From: Gnetum montanum
Lineage: Eukaryota; Streptophyta; Gnetopsida; Gnetales; Gnetaceae
Assembly (NCBI GenBank): GCA_015680685.1
Contig: MNCI01023529.1
Location: 284,955 to 348,954 of the forward strand
Direction of reading: 5' to 3'
Length of the DNA: 64,000 bases
Shown here piece by piece: positions 35,879 through 47,660 of the stretch. The notes beneath the pieces are model-generated. The model worked only from the letters and a program-made list of their open reading frames with translations, was not told the origin of the DNA and made no database searches. Position 1 is the stretch's first letter, and every line of letters begins with the position of its first letter. Made by a program: the position numbers and the translations under genes.

Positions 35879-38800
35879 CCCACCCTGTGATCTTATGACC
35901 TTATAGTCATTTGTACTTATAGCGTGCTAGTCTATATTTTGTTTTTCCTTTTATGTCATCATTTTTATTTTATATATATTTTAGAAGTTCTATTTTATTT
36001 ACATTTTTATTAAAACATGTTATTTCCTTCTTTTAGTGTGACATAAAATTTGAAAAACCCATAAAAATTTTCTCTATTTTTCCTTCATGTTAAATTTAGT
36101 GCATCAGTAATTTACCAAGTTATTCATTTATCAAGTTATTTTATGGTATTTCCATTATAACACTCACAAGTGTGATGAATTAAGAAATGAACAATCATGT
36201 TTTAATGACATCTAGGAATGGGATGTCACATTTGGTATTAGAGAAAACCATGACCCAAGGGCCATTTAGAACCATGGGTTGACGACAACCTAATGATGAA
36301 CCATGGAGCCACGAACTAGGAAGAATCATGGACTGCCACCATTTGCATCACATGTCTGAGATGATCTATGTAAGCTAGAAGATACCAAAATGAAAAAAAA
36401 ATATAAGAAGAATTAACAAAATAATAATAATCAAGTGTCCATAATCCAAATTCATAGTCACACAGTGTGACAAAAGTTCAAATAACATATAAAATAAATA
36501 GGAGTCTAATAGTCACAACTATGCTATGTAGTAATGAAATAAAAAATTAATAAATAGTCTCATAACAGCCAATGACTAGAAATAGCTAATAAACATGAAA
36601 CAAAATGACCATAACACCATGACATTAACAATAAGAATAGCCAAAGGCATGATCAAATTGGTAGGACAAAGGTACAACTAGAGGAGGAGGAGGAGCCTCA
36701 TCAATGTTACCATCACTAAGGCCACTGCCATCACCTGTAGCTTGCAATAAAAAAATAAAATATAAATAAAAAAGATTAATTAGTAACCTATGTAGCTCAA
36801 AAAATTACAAAAAAATGAAAATAATATAAACTAAACCAAAATCTATTAAAACAAAAAATTAAACAAGAAAACCTAGGAAGGTTTAGGTACAACATCTTCT
36901 AGAGGGAAGTGTTGAAGACTAGTCTCTAAATGATGGAGAATCTAGTCTTCAGTCATGTTCACCCAATCCACTTTCCCAAGATTAACACCTATCAAGATTT
37001 TAGTCCATGTGAATGACTCTTATGAAAAGGTAGTAGTCGTCATCTCCTCAGAAGTGGTAATTCCCTAAGGAGTGGAGGAATCAGCTACCACTAGAGAGCC
37101 TTCAAAGAGCTTAAAGGAAATCCTTGCATTGATTTCCTTCATGAACATCTTTAACTTGAACTTCTTTGTGGACTCATCTTATAGACACTTTAAGTAACTC
37201 TCCCATTCAACCATGTATTCCTTTTTGTAGTCCCTCCACTCCCTAGCTTCGGAAGTCAATAGGTCCATCTATAACTTTTCTCTACAAGGCTCATAGCAAG
37301 AGTAACCTTACTGTGGATGGCATTCCAATACCATGACCATTCTATCTCCTTAGTTTTAAGGAGTCTCTATTAGCCACTTGGGCTTCCATAAACTCCTTGT
37401 GATCCCTAAGGTCTTTAATCTTCTCTTCTTGCTTTTTATTTTCCTTTTCTAATTCTAAAAATTGCTTCCATAAGAACTCATTGGAACATTGACATTCCAA
37501 TAAAGTTTTGACACATGAGAGTGCACATTTGATGGCACTCTCATATAACTTTCATGGGACATTTTCCACTGGGGGGTGGTTGACTATGTAGTTCATCAAT
37601 TTCAAGGGCACAGTTGGGATTCCATCCAACCTTGGATACTATATACAGTATAACAAAATATACATAAAAAATAGTAAATAAAAAAATAAACAAAAAAGCA
37701 CTTTGAAATGCTAAGACCATATAACCATAAAACCCATTGAAACAAAATGCATAGATAATAAAAATAATTAAAGGAAAAATAAGCTAAGGTTCTTACCAAC
37801 ATTAGAGTTTTAGGTCTTGGTGCATGTATGCATCACAATAAGCCAACCAACTTAAACACCACTAGAATAGGTTTCAAGAAGGCCCTGCAAAGTTGAATAT
37901 GTAGAACCATTAAAACATCATATAATCATAAGCAAAATTTAACAATAACCATTAAATAAAAATGATAAGCATTATATCAACATTTCTATACAAAACCAAA
38001 CAACTAAATGCATAAATTTCAACCATTAAAAACCAAAAATTAAAAAAAATGACAAGCATAATGTCAATGTTTCCATACAAAACCAAACAACTGAATTCAT
38101 GAATTTCAATCGTTAAGAAACAAAACAAAATTTAACTAAAAATTAAGTAAAACCCAAGTAGCCCATTAACACCAACAACAAAGTCATGGTGGAAATATAC
38201 ATAAAAATTATAGAAATTTTATGTAAAAAAATTAATTATAACTATGAGAACTAGCCTATACCAAAATTTAATCCACAGCAATTATAAAATTCCAACTTGA
38301 ATTGAATGAGATTTTGACTAGAAATACTACTTTACAATGAAACAGTTGTAGTAAAACTCTAGGAAAGCTAGATAACAAAAAATTTTAAAAAATTCAAAAG
38401 GTGGTTGGGGATAAACACAAAACATGTAAATAATAGTTAAGGGCCTAAACCATGCACAATAAAATCCCAAAATTGTACCAATGCTGCCTATACAGTTTGG
38501 GAGGCTTGTAGTTTCAACAACTAAAACTACTACTATATAAGGTAGTTCACATCAACAAAAAATCATAAGTTTTTACCGAAAATTTTTTGTATGTATAGAA
38601 ATTATGGATACATAAAATTTAATAGAGATTTAACATCAAATTTTCAATTGTAGGCTTAGAGAAAATTCACATGACAACCTAGAACCACTTTGAAATTTTA
38701 TCAAAAATGTAGTTTGCAAGAAAATAGCTATAGTAAACGCCTTGGGAAAAATATGAAAAAGTTTTAAAAATTTTCAAAACTAATGCCAAACCCTCCCACA

Positions 38801-40415
38801 TAGCCCTAAGGATCTCCAAGAGGCTAGGATGTTGATAAAAAATTATTTCAAGTGCCAACGCTACCAATTTTAAAGAGGTAAAAATAGTACAAAATCAAAA
38901 ATTCACCACATAGTAAATTACAAAAAAATCATTAAAAATTAATTGTAGGTCAAAAATAAGTGATTCAACCACTGATTTGACCATCAAACAATAAAAAATG
39001 ATACTATGAATTTAAAAATCAATAATTCTTTGAAAATTTCTTATAAAAAATTAGAAAGTGGAGTTGCTTTTTCAGCAAAAAGTAGTGAAAATGCATAGAA
39101 CAAGGTAGAATAAAAATTCAAAACTTGGCATGGGTAGGTCCTAAGGCTAAAACAACATCATAAACACTTGGCCACAACCTAAACACAACATATAAACTTT
39201 AAAAAACCAAATTTTATTCAACTTATAAGCCTAAATGATGCAAAAAAGCCTTGGTTCTAGGCTAACAATCAATAGAAAATAACTAGGAAAGGGTACATGG
39301 TAGACATAGTTCATAAACCCTCTTCTAGTTGAGGCCATGAAATATTGAAGATTCCTTTGGAAATAGTACCTACCTCCTCCAAGGCTAGGTGTTTTACTTG
39401 TTAATGCTTTTCTCTTTGATGTCTTGGGATAACAAATGCAAAAATCTTTAAATGTCTTGCTTTTCTCTTTAAATTTTCAGTTTTTGGTGGTATTTGGTAT
39501 CTTCAAGGGGTCAAAAAAATGCCAAATTTGACCAATCTCCACTCCCTATCCACTGCATTATCAATTCAAACCATAAAAACCTCATAACGTGTCCTAACAA
39601 ACCTTGGAGTTTACATTTTGATAGAAACTACATTAAGGCCTACCAAAACTATGTTGGCTCGCATAGTTTTAGTGAATACCAATGTAGTTTTTAAAAGGGG
39701 CATTATTTTTCCTCCAATAGCCTCAAAATGACCTTCCCAAGTGCCCAAACTCCACCATTGACCCTATAGCCTTTCACTGTGTCCTGCTAAGGCATAAAAC
39801 TGGCAAAATGTAATCTTGTTTAATCCATATTAATCTTGTTTTACCATATGTTTTCCACCTTCATTAGTTTGACCTTGTTTTATTTTATTTTATTTTGACT
39901 AGTTTTGATCTGGTTACACATTATTTACCTTCATTGATGTCTCATTTGATGTCATTTGGCTTCATTTTCATCATTTTTCCATCATTTGGCCTTGTTCCAC
40001 CATATGTTTCTATCATTTGGCATTTTTTGACCTTAGTTGACTTGGTTTGACATCAGTTAACACTATTGAACATTATTATGACCTTCTTTGACCATCCAAG
40101 ACATCATATGAATGGGTTGGACCTTCATTTGGTCTTCATTTGATCGCATTTATCATCATTTGACTATCATTTCACATTACGTGGCCTTTGATTCATTCCA
40201 CTTACCTTATCCTCTCTCCTATGATCTTTCTTTTCTACCATGCTTCAGCCTTGTTCAACATTATTTGATGGAGCTCAACCATTTTTAGGTCATAATTTTA
40301 CCTCATTCGATCATCATTAAGCCATCATATCATTTCATTTCATACTATTTGGCCCTCTACTCACCCTGATTACTTTAACTTCCCTCTTATGGCCTGTGTT
40401 GACCATGGTTCAACC
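35879..40415. other. 4.5-kb protease-RT spacer of element D
   Basis: Separates protease from RT, domains normally continuous in gypsy polyproteins. It contains no sense-strand coding. The antisense cassette occupies 36625-39420. Homology with the spacer of E (minus strand 20570-24950) runs through intron 1 of the cassette; matching words include GTTGCTTTTTSAR...AAAAAGTAG (39063 here, 23840 in E) and CCTTGGTTCTAGGCTA (39249 here, 23640 in E). 39830-40410 is a low-complexity zone built of TTGACC, CATTTGGCC and TCATTTGAC words. At 36228-36250 the sequence GATGTCACATTTGGTATTAG resembles a chromovirus LTR end with an initiator-Met PBS and could be a foreign fragment. Confidence 0.65.
36625..39420 (-). 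pseudogene. Antisense multi-exon cassette of element D
   Basis: Decayed gene on the minus strand, antisense to D gag-pol. Proposed exons: 1, about 39420-39297 (KRKALTSKTPSLEE in the best frames; donor at 39296); 2, 37884-37797 (acceptor TTGCAG|GG, donor GTTG|GTAAGA); 3, 37638-36873 (acceptor TATATAG|TA, donor CCTAG|GTTTTC); 4, 36734-36625 (acceptor GCTACAG|GT, stop TAA at 36627-36625). Introns are 1412, 158 and 138 bases, all GT-AG. Exon 3 encodes a Lys/Glu-rich coiled coil ('FLELEKENKKQEEKIKDLRD') and then 'EWRDYKKEYMVEWESYLKCL', with few stops in a long frame. Exon 4 encodes an acidic, Pro-rich tail (DGSGLSDGNIDEAPPPP ... FGYSYC). The phase across the last intron does not fit without one base change. 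Exon 1, intron 1 length and exon 2 agree with the cassette of E. Function unknown. Confidence 0.6.
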
Positions 40416-40439
40416 TTTCTTGATTAAGACCTTTGCTTA

Positions 40440-41650
40440 GTCATATGGAGATATGCTAGGCCTAGACCCATGCCTAGTACAACACAACATTAGACTTGAC
40501 CCTAGCATCAAACCAGTCAAGCAAAAAGTGCACAAAATTAGGTCATATTTGGCCTTTGTAGTTCATGATGAGATCTCAAAGCTCTACCAAGCTAGTTTTA
40601 TTAAATTTTTTGAATATGAAAAATATGTATCCAACATAGTGGTAGTCCCCAAGAAGAATGGGAGTATTCATATTTGCATTAATTTTTGAGACCTAAATAA
40701 AGTGACTATCAAGGATGACTTCCCTTTGCCTAGTATTAATCAACTTATCAATACTACGGCTAGACATGCCTTGTTGTCCTTTATGGATGGATTCTTTGGA
40801 TACAACCAGATTAGAATCAACCCAAAGCACCAACATAGCATGATCTTTATGACCCCTTGGGTTATCTTTTGCTATACTATGATTCCCTTTAGCCTTAAGA
40901 ATATAAGAGTAACCTATCAATGAGCCATGACTTATATCTTATATGTTAGGTTTGCTTAATGATTATGTAGACGATATAGTAATTAAGTTCAAAGTGGCCA
41001 ATGATCATGCTAATGACCTAGATCTTATGCTTAAACAATGTCTCAAACATGATCTCAGGCTCAATCCTAAGAAATGTATCTTTGGTGTCAAGACTGATAA
41101 GATGCTTGGCTTTGTGGTATCTGAAGCAAGGATATGTGTCGATCCTAATAAGGTTAAGGCCATATCTAAATTAGTAGTACCTACCAACCTAAAGGAGCTT
41201 TAATGATTACAAGACAGGTTATAGATTATTCATAGGTTTATCATTACTCTTACAAATAGGTTACAACCCATGCAGTACTTGCTTAAGAAAGGAGTTCACT
41301 ATGAGTGGATGGCTCAATGCCAAGAAGCCTTTGAAAACCTTAAGTAAGAGTTGGTACAACCACTAATAGTCTATACTCTATAAGAGGCTAGACCATTTTA
41401 TATCTACCTTGCTATCTCCAACATGTCCATTTTTTCTCTACTCTGTTAGAAACATGATGATGGAGTAGAGATACCAATGTACTACCTTAGCCATCCATGA
41501 TGATGAGACCTAATATACCAAAGTGAAGTATTATCTAGCACTAGTCTTCTTATTAAAGAAGTGGGGACACTACCTCTTCAGAAGTCAAGTCAATGTCATT
41601 TTTAAAGATAACATACTCAGAGCCATAACAACCAACATCTAGGAAAGTAG
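40440..41650 (+). pseudogene. RT: Reverse transcriptase and RNase H of element D
   Basis: Two main open segments with a frameshift. 40453-40923: 'NIVVVPKKNGSIHICINF', 'DDFPLPSINQLI', 'ALLSFMDGFFGYNQIRI' and 'TPWVIFCYTMIPFSLKN', the palm and fingers motifs of gypsy RT in order. 40943-41203: the polymerase box as DYVDDIVIK, then 'PKKCIFGV' and 'GFVVSEARICVDPNKVKAI'. The following region (41280-41640) matches the RT-RNase H connection and the first RNase H ('KWGHYLFRSQV'). Catalytic Asp residues of YVDD are kept, but stops and the frameshift inactivate it. The beginning up to 40415 is shorter than in E, where 300 more bases of linker precede this block. Confidence 0.8.
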
Positions 41651-42298
41651 CCACATAGCCTAATGTAAAGCCATAACTATGAAGTTTGACCTTCATTATA
41701 TCTCTCAATCCTCAACGAAAGGTCAAGCTATAGCCATACAACTTAGAGTATCACCTATTGATGACCATGAAACCAAAAATCCTAAATTCCCTGATGAGAA
41801 CATTAGCATCATTAGCCAAGTACCCAAGGATTATGAGGTAGTCATGCACTTTGATAGAGCTTCAACTTCCCATGGGGCCAGTGTTTTTACCATCATAACA
41901 TTCTTATCTAGTGAAATTTGACCTTTTGCTTATCATTTTGAGTTTCCATGTACCAATAATGTAGCAAAGTATGAGGGTTTGATAAAAGGGATTATGGTAG
42001 CTCGTGACCTAAGAATTAGACATTTAATGATCAAAGGTGATTCTCAACTTGTGGTTAACCAAGTAACCAAGGTTTATGCATGTGAAGTGAAACATTTATA
42101 ACCTTACTATGAGCTAGGGAAGCAATTGTTACAATAATTTTTAGATGTTAATATCCAACATATACCCCAAAACAAGAACTTTATAGTTGAGGCAATTGCA
42201 CCATTAGCCATTAATATGACTCTAGATGTGTTTAGTAAGTTGCTCACCTTAACCATGGACTATGCTATTCGCATCATGTAGAATGCTAAGGATACCTT
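41651..42298 (+). pseudogene. Archaeal-type RNase H of element D
   Basis: Reads 'HFDRASTSHGASVFTIITFL' (about 41848-41907), then 'FPCTNNVAKYEGLIKGIMVA' and 'IKGDSQLVVNQVTKVYACEV', the additional RNase H that distinguishes Tat-lineage elements. The first Asp is kept (FDR instead of FDG), and E in 'KYEGL' and D in 'GDSQL' are present. Stops remove activity. It continues into 'NIQHIP' and the integrase linker. Confidence 0.75.
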
Positions 42299-43574
42299 AT
42301 GGTCATTGTTCATACTAGTCCTGTCAGGGAGTGGTATGATGATATAAAATTTTACCTTATGCATGTTGAATCTTCACAAGGCCTTACTACTACTCAAAAG
42401 GACATGCTACATAAACAATCGAAGTACTATGTCATCGTAGGCGATAACATGCTATGTCAATGTTCCTATGATGGCATATTACTCAATTACTTAGGTAAAA
42501 CCAAAGCTAAAATAGTCCTAGAGGAGGTTCATGAGGGTGTTTGTGGGGGAGATATAGGACCTAGAGCTATGACCACTAATATTAGATGGTTGGGGTATTA
42601 CTAGCCCTATATGGAAAGTGACTACATGCATAAGGATAAACATTGTGACATGTTCCAATAGCATACCAACCCCTATACATGGATCACCAACTAAGTTGCA
42701 CATTGCTTAGATCATTTGGTCATTCCACTAATGGGGGTTGGATATCATTAGACCTATAATGCCTAAGTTCTCTATAGGATAAAGCTTCATCATCACCATA
42801 ATCAAATACTTTACTAAGTAGGTTGAAGCCATTCCCCTAAGGAAGACTACATCTAAACAACTCTATAAATTTATTCTGGATAACATTGTAGCCCATTTGG
42901 CATACCCATGACTATACTTATAGATAATGGACCATAATTTAGTAGCCAAGAAACATAGGATTTCTATCACAACCTAGGAATTAAGTATTCCTTCTCGTCA
43001 CCTTATGACCCTCAAGCCAATGGACAAGCAAAAGAAAGCAAAAAGGCCATCATCAACTTGCTCCAGAAGATGCTAAACAATAGTAAGCAAAAATGACATG
43101 AGTGGCTTGTTCATGCACTCTAGGCATATCATACAACTTATCGTACAATCCCTGGTGTAACACCTTATAGCTTGTTTTATGATTCTAAAGTTATTTTACC
43201 TCTTGAATTGCATGTACCATTACTTTTAAGTGGCCCTAACTGACTTCATCAATGATGAGCAAAGTAAGGAGTTGTACACACCAAACCTAGACTCAATGGA
43301 GGAGTAATGTATGCAAATGCTTGATCATGTTGAACACTATCAAGAGAGGTAGAAATGGTAGCACCACCATAACTTGACCAAATGTAGGATCAAGGAGGAT
43401 AAATTGGTCCTCAAAGCCATCCACAAGCATGTGAATAAATTCTCAACCAACTGGAAAGGGTCCTTCCTTATCACCCAATCCTATGAAAATGGAACATTCA
43501 AGATTACCAACATGGATGGGAATGAGTTGACCAATCTAGTCAATTATTCCCATCTAAAGCCATATTACATGTAG
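42299..43574 (+). pseudogene. int: Integrase of element D
   Basis: Order: 'REWYDDIKFYLMH', zinc-binding region ('LEEVHEGVCGGDIGPRAM' then 'CDMFQ'; the second Cys of the final pair is lost), catalytic core with 'IDNGP*FSSQE' near 42920-42955 and 'GIKYSFSSPYDPQANGQAKE' near 42983-43040, so D and the final E of the D,D-35-E triad are visible, and a C-terminal segment 'KFSTNWKGSFLITQSYENGT' ... 'NMDGNELTNLVNYSHLKPYY'. The stop TAG is at 43572-43574. The end is the most intact part of the element, whereas the core is broken by several stops. Confidence 0.8.
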
Positions 43575-44632
43575 CCAATAATCATCATCATGCAAGCCTA
43601 CTTTCCATGGTCTTCTCAGGCCTTAAACTAGAACCATGGCCCATCATAGCATTAAACTGTCAATGTTGGTACCCTAGGTAGCTTGGTTTTATTATTTCAT
43701 GTGGCCTATAAGCATCATAATGTTATAACATGCTTTGTTCACTTACTTTTCTTATCCTTTTAAAGTTATGTTTGCAAGATGAATCTTGGGACCATCACAA
43801 GGATGTAACTTATTATGGCAGCAAGTCACCATGTGATCTTGATGTGCACAATTTGATGAGTTTATCCTACAATGTTAAGAGTGCTTGTACCATTACCCTC
43901 CCTCTAGGACTAGGCCTTGAGCCAAACCCTATAACCTAATGATAACATGCCTTACCCTAAATAATAATGTTAACTAATATTTGACATTCATGCACTATAG
44001 TCATATCTTCATCATGCTTCATCTTCAAGTCCACTTGAATGTAACATAGCTCATTTTGTGGAAAATCATTAAGTCCATCAAATGTAACACATCTCATTTG
44101 ATGGGATAACCACCAAGTCCATTGAGTGTAACACAACTCACTCAATGAAAAAATCATGTCAAACTTGCCCTGGAAATGAGATCCAATGAAGGCCTCACCC
44201 CAGAAAAAGAAAGAAAAGGAGGGATCAAATTGTCAAGAATATGAATGGCCAATAAAGCCTCAAATCCCAATCACCAAAGTAACCTTGGAGCAAAGTGATT
44301 GGGGCCTAAAATGCATTTGCCAATACACCAACACTTTAAATCCATTAGCATCATGCTATAGCCAGGATGACAACACTTGGAATGCATTGTTAGCCTCCAT
44401 AACCATCTCCCTNAAACACTTGGAATGCATTGTTAGCCTCCATAACCATCTCCCTAATTATCATATCTTCACCATAGCCTTATCCCATCATAACAAATAC
44501 TCTTCAACATGGTTTAACATAACTGGATCAATAATGGAGAGGGAACGTCGATGGTGGACCTACAATGATGTTTTGTATTCTTTGTCAGTGCCTCTTGAGT
44601 TAATCCTCTAGCCACCAATAAAGAGGGGCTAA
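43575..44632 (+). other. 3' untranslated region and PPT of element D
   Basis: Aligns with 16017-17036 of element E. It contains four loosely repeated words of the type TGTAACAYARCTCA (44039-44140). A 41-base block is duplicated around the N at 44413 and is most likely an unmerged contig overlap. The purine run AAAGAGGGGCTAA (44620-44632) beside the right LTR is the polypurine tract. Confidence 0.65.
44372..44455. other. Unmerged contig overlap around N
   Basis: The 41 bases 44372-44412 are repeated without change at 44415-44455, with an N at 44413 between them. This is an assembly join, not a biological repeat. Confidence 0.8.
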
Positions 44633-46162
44633 TGAAACACTACCAAATTTACAAGTTGTAACCTTTGTAACCCCATTCCATGAAGCTTGAGGCAAAGCTT
44701 CATTGTAAATGTGAAGGTTGTAGCCCATGAGGGATGATCTCATATATTTCATACTTTTGTAGTTGAAAAATGCCACATAAGTGGCCAAAGCCTTATTTCC
44801 TAAGTGAAAAAAGTCATCTAGTGTCTATATTTGGGCTTGGGGGAGTCAAAAATGCCTATTGAATTGCCAAAAATGGTATTTTGATGGGTTTTATGGGGGG
44901 TATACACTTTTCTACGCTGAAAAAACCATGCAACGAGGTAAGCCATCTAGGAGACATCAAAGATAGCATGGAGGAGTGCAGAGGGGTGGATCTTACCTAT
45001 CCCTAGCATGGAGAAAGGGATAACTTAGCTTGGAGGGGTTTGACCTTCACACCCAGCATTGATCTCTCATCCCCCTCAATGTTGACACCTACTCTCTAGC
45101 ATGGAAGCAACATGGCCAAGATTTTAACATCAACTCCAGTTAGGATCCTACATGCTAGCGTGGAAGATCTACCCCCCAACATTAATCTTTCATATCCCTC
45201 AATGTTGACACTCTTCAACCATCATGGAGGGGTCACCTAGCATGGAGGGGTAACCTAGTGTGGAGGGGTCAATCAATGTGGAGGGGTTAGCCAACATAGA
45301 TGCATGGGGATGGATCTCACCTACTCCCCTTGAATGTGGCAAGAATTTGACAGCAATTTGTTAGCCACTTACAGCCAATTTGTAGCCCAAATAATGGTCA
45401 AAACCCTATAAAAATGAAACCTTGACACCATTTTAAGGTTCCACACTTTCCACACCCTTGGCATTTTGCATACTTTGAGCATTTTGGCATCCAAGAACTC
45501 TTGCTTCCTAGAAAAAATGTAACTTCTTGGGGCCTAATAGTGTGGAACTTCTGTAATCTTATCATGCTTGTTACTCCCTTTGGGATCTATGAGTCTAGAG
45601 TGTCAACATTACTTCCTTGGGATCCCCAAATCTTAGTGTGGAATAGCTTGACAACCTCTACCCTTCACATTTTTCAACCTCCAATAGTGACCCAAGTTGT
45701 AGATTTGAATAGCAGCAAAGGAGGTTCAAAAACATTGAAAGTGGCTGAGCATCTAGATCATGGAGCAGATTCTATCTTCTTCAACAAACTTCAAACCCTC
45801 ACCCAAGTGAACCTTCCTTTGCTCTCCTATGGACACTTTTGTACACATCTCTGAACTTATTCTTGGTTTAATTAATAAATTTCAAGTTTTATTCTATGTG
45901 GAATTCTTTGTTCATTTTTGGGTTTTAGATCTACAATTCTTACATATTTTACTCCCCTATCTTGCATCATCCCCTCTCCCTCACTCACTCTCTCTCTCTC
46001 TCTCCCCACAAAAAGTCCCTAAGTGGTCTACCAAACCATCCAAGATACCTTAAATCCTTGTAGGCCATGGGGATTCGAGGTTGGCCATGGTGATTCAAGG
46101 TTGAGGCTGCTTGTGGCTAAGAATCCTTGGTTTTCCAATGACCGAGATTTTCTATTGCAATA
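44633..46162 (+). repeat. Right LTR of element D
   Basis: Starts TGAAACACTACC after the PPT, TATA-like CCTATAAAAA at 45405-45414, ends TTGCAATA. U3 contains an exact-period tandem repeat at 45223-45294 (four 18-base units, CATGGAGGGGT or TGTGGAGGGGT followed by a variable end). A long open stretch at 45501-45854 lies in R-U5 and has no counterpart in the left LTR, so it is not coding. Confidence 0.75.
45223..45294. repeat. 4 x 18-bp tandem repeat in U3 of D right LTR
   Basis: Units at 45223, 45241, 45259 and 45277, each with the core TGGAGGGGT, located about 110 bases upstream of the TATA box. The left LTR has the same core but a different, longer period. Confidence 0.8.
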
Positions 46163-47660
46163 GGCTCCTAAAACTTCTTATTATAGAATTAATTATATTA
46201 TCCTTTGGATTCTTTGATTTTCTAAGCAATATAAAAAATATTTTTCTAGCATTGCTAAGAATATTTACATAACTAGTAACAAAGATGGAGGACTTATCCT
46301 CATTAATTATTATAACTAGGATATTTCTCCTACAAGAAAATGGATTGTAAAGTGCATTAAAGGAGATGATGTTTGGATGCTTCATTTAAGAAATACACTT
46401 ATGCAAGGAAAACCTAAGAATAATAATAGTTGATCTTCAAATAAATTTCTTCAATATCTTCTTTTCCCTTGGGCCATTTATATTTCTAGTTCTCTAATTC
46501 TTAAAAAAAAAAAACTGAAAGACATGGTGCAAACTTAGTAAATATTGGAATTACAATCATATTAAAGTTTCAAAAGATAATGCTTAATAAAAGTAACCCA
46601 TGATGACTCCCTTTTAATGAAGGATATTGAGCTACTCATGCATCTATATTGTGTACCACTTATAGTAGATTTGATATCACTATAGTTTCTTATCTATGTA
46701 TGCATGATAGATGGATTACTTGGAATGAAGTTTCTAGCCTCTATAGTTTAAATAGATAGAAGAAAAATAATTTTGAAAAATTAATTTCTAACCTTGAGAA
46801 TTTATTTAAAGTTTATAACAATTTGCATTGGACATTTCTAGATATTTTTCAGAAGGATGAAAAATATGTTTTTTCTTTTAATTCTAAAGTTACTTATGAG
46901 ATTATTACAAAGAATGATTTTATTCATAATAAATTCAATAAGGCCTTGAAAATTATATTATCATTGTACTTTTGGATGAGGAAAATGAAAGATATTTAGA
47001 AAGCTCCTATATTTTCTAAAATTCATATTTTTTTTATGATATCTTATTCATCAAGGTCTTCCTATCAACATTTATCTTAACTATGTGAGAAATATTTCTC
47101 CTTATTATCCTCTTTGCAAAGGTGAAGATTCATTTTCTCATGTATTTTTAGTGTCCCAATGCTCATCATGCCCGAAAATGAACATTTAAAATTTGTAACT
47201 TTCAACCAAGCATTAGTAAAGTCATTCTTGGTCATCATCCTACTTTTTCTACTTCATTTATTTGCATTTGGAATTATCTTCAACCACTTGTTCTCTCCTT
47301 TATTTGGAAGCTCCAATGTGCAGTTCATTTCTAGTAGGAAGAGCATAACTATGACCTTCCTTCAAGTATTAAATACCATATTCTCAAAGATATCACTTTT
47401 CAGCTACAACTTCAAGTAAAAAGCTCCTAGTAAAAGCTAAACAATTAATTTTTTGTTTATAAATTAATTTCTTTTTTTCTAATGCTCAATAATGGGAAGC
47501 TTTTAGATTTTGTTGCTATTTATTCTTTACTTTTAATTCATGTTTTCTTTTTTATCTAGAGAGAGTTTTCTCCTTCTCTTTACAAGAAATTCTTTAGTAA
47601 GAATGAGGATGCTTCTGAATAAGAGTAATCCCTAATCCTTTTCCTACCCCAAAGGGGAGA
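46163..47660 (+). mobile_element. LINE B, 3' part
   Basis: Decayed C-terminal part of a LINE ORF2 on the plus strand. 46270-46400 reads 'NKDGGLILINYYN' and 'RKWIVKCIKGDDVWMLHL', like 'GGLGI.......ALL.KW......G...W...L'. 46860-47160 gives 'FSFNSKVTYEIITKNDFI', then 'HQGLPINIYLNYVRNISPYY' and 'PLCKGEDSFSHVF', the zinc-binding region after LINE reverse transcriptase (Cys and His partly kept). The 3' end is near 47650 (AAAGGGGAGATTTTTT); no poly(A) is clear. The fragment starts exactly at the right end of element D, so its 5' truncation point may be due to that insertion or to a rearrangement. Confidence 0.65.

Larger units (their letters stand above)
30108..46162 (+). mobile_element. Tat-lineage Ty3/gypsy element D, full length
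   Basis: About 16 kb. Order on the plus strand: left LTR (30108-31557), leader, gag (32263-35040), protease (to 35878), spacer with antisense cassette (35879-40415), RT and RNase H (40440-42290), integrase (42299-43574), 3' untranslated region, PPT (44619-44632), right LTR (44633-46162). Gag, protease and the archaeal-type RNase H identify the Tat lineage. Flanking five bases are AGCTC (30103-30107) and GGCTC (46163-46167), a possible duplication with one change. The left flank belongs to element E and the right flank to a LINE, so the target was not simple E sequence or was rearranged later. Both LTRs are visibly diverged, indicating an old insertion. Confidence 0.8.

Noticed and set aside
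36228-36250. Chromovirus LTR end with initiator-Met PBS
   Set aside because: The junction-like words are suggestive, but no LTR body, TATA or partner could be found, so it is mentioned only within the spacer entry.
44186-44611. Plus-strand open frame of 141 codons
   Set aside because: Lies in the 3' untranslated region of element D, spans the artefactual duplication at the N, and is not open in element E.
45501-45854. Plus-strand open frame of 117 codons
   Set aside because: Lies in R-U5 of the right LTR of D and is not conserved in the left LTR.
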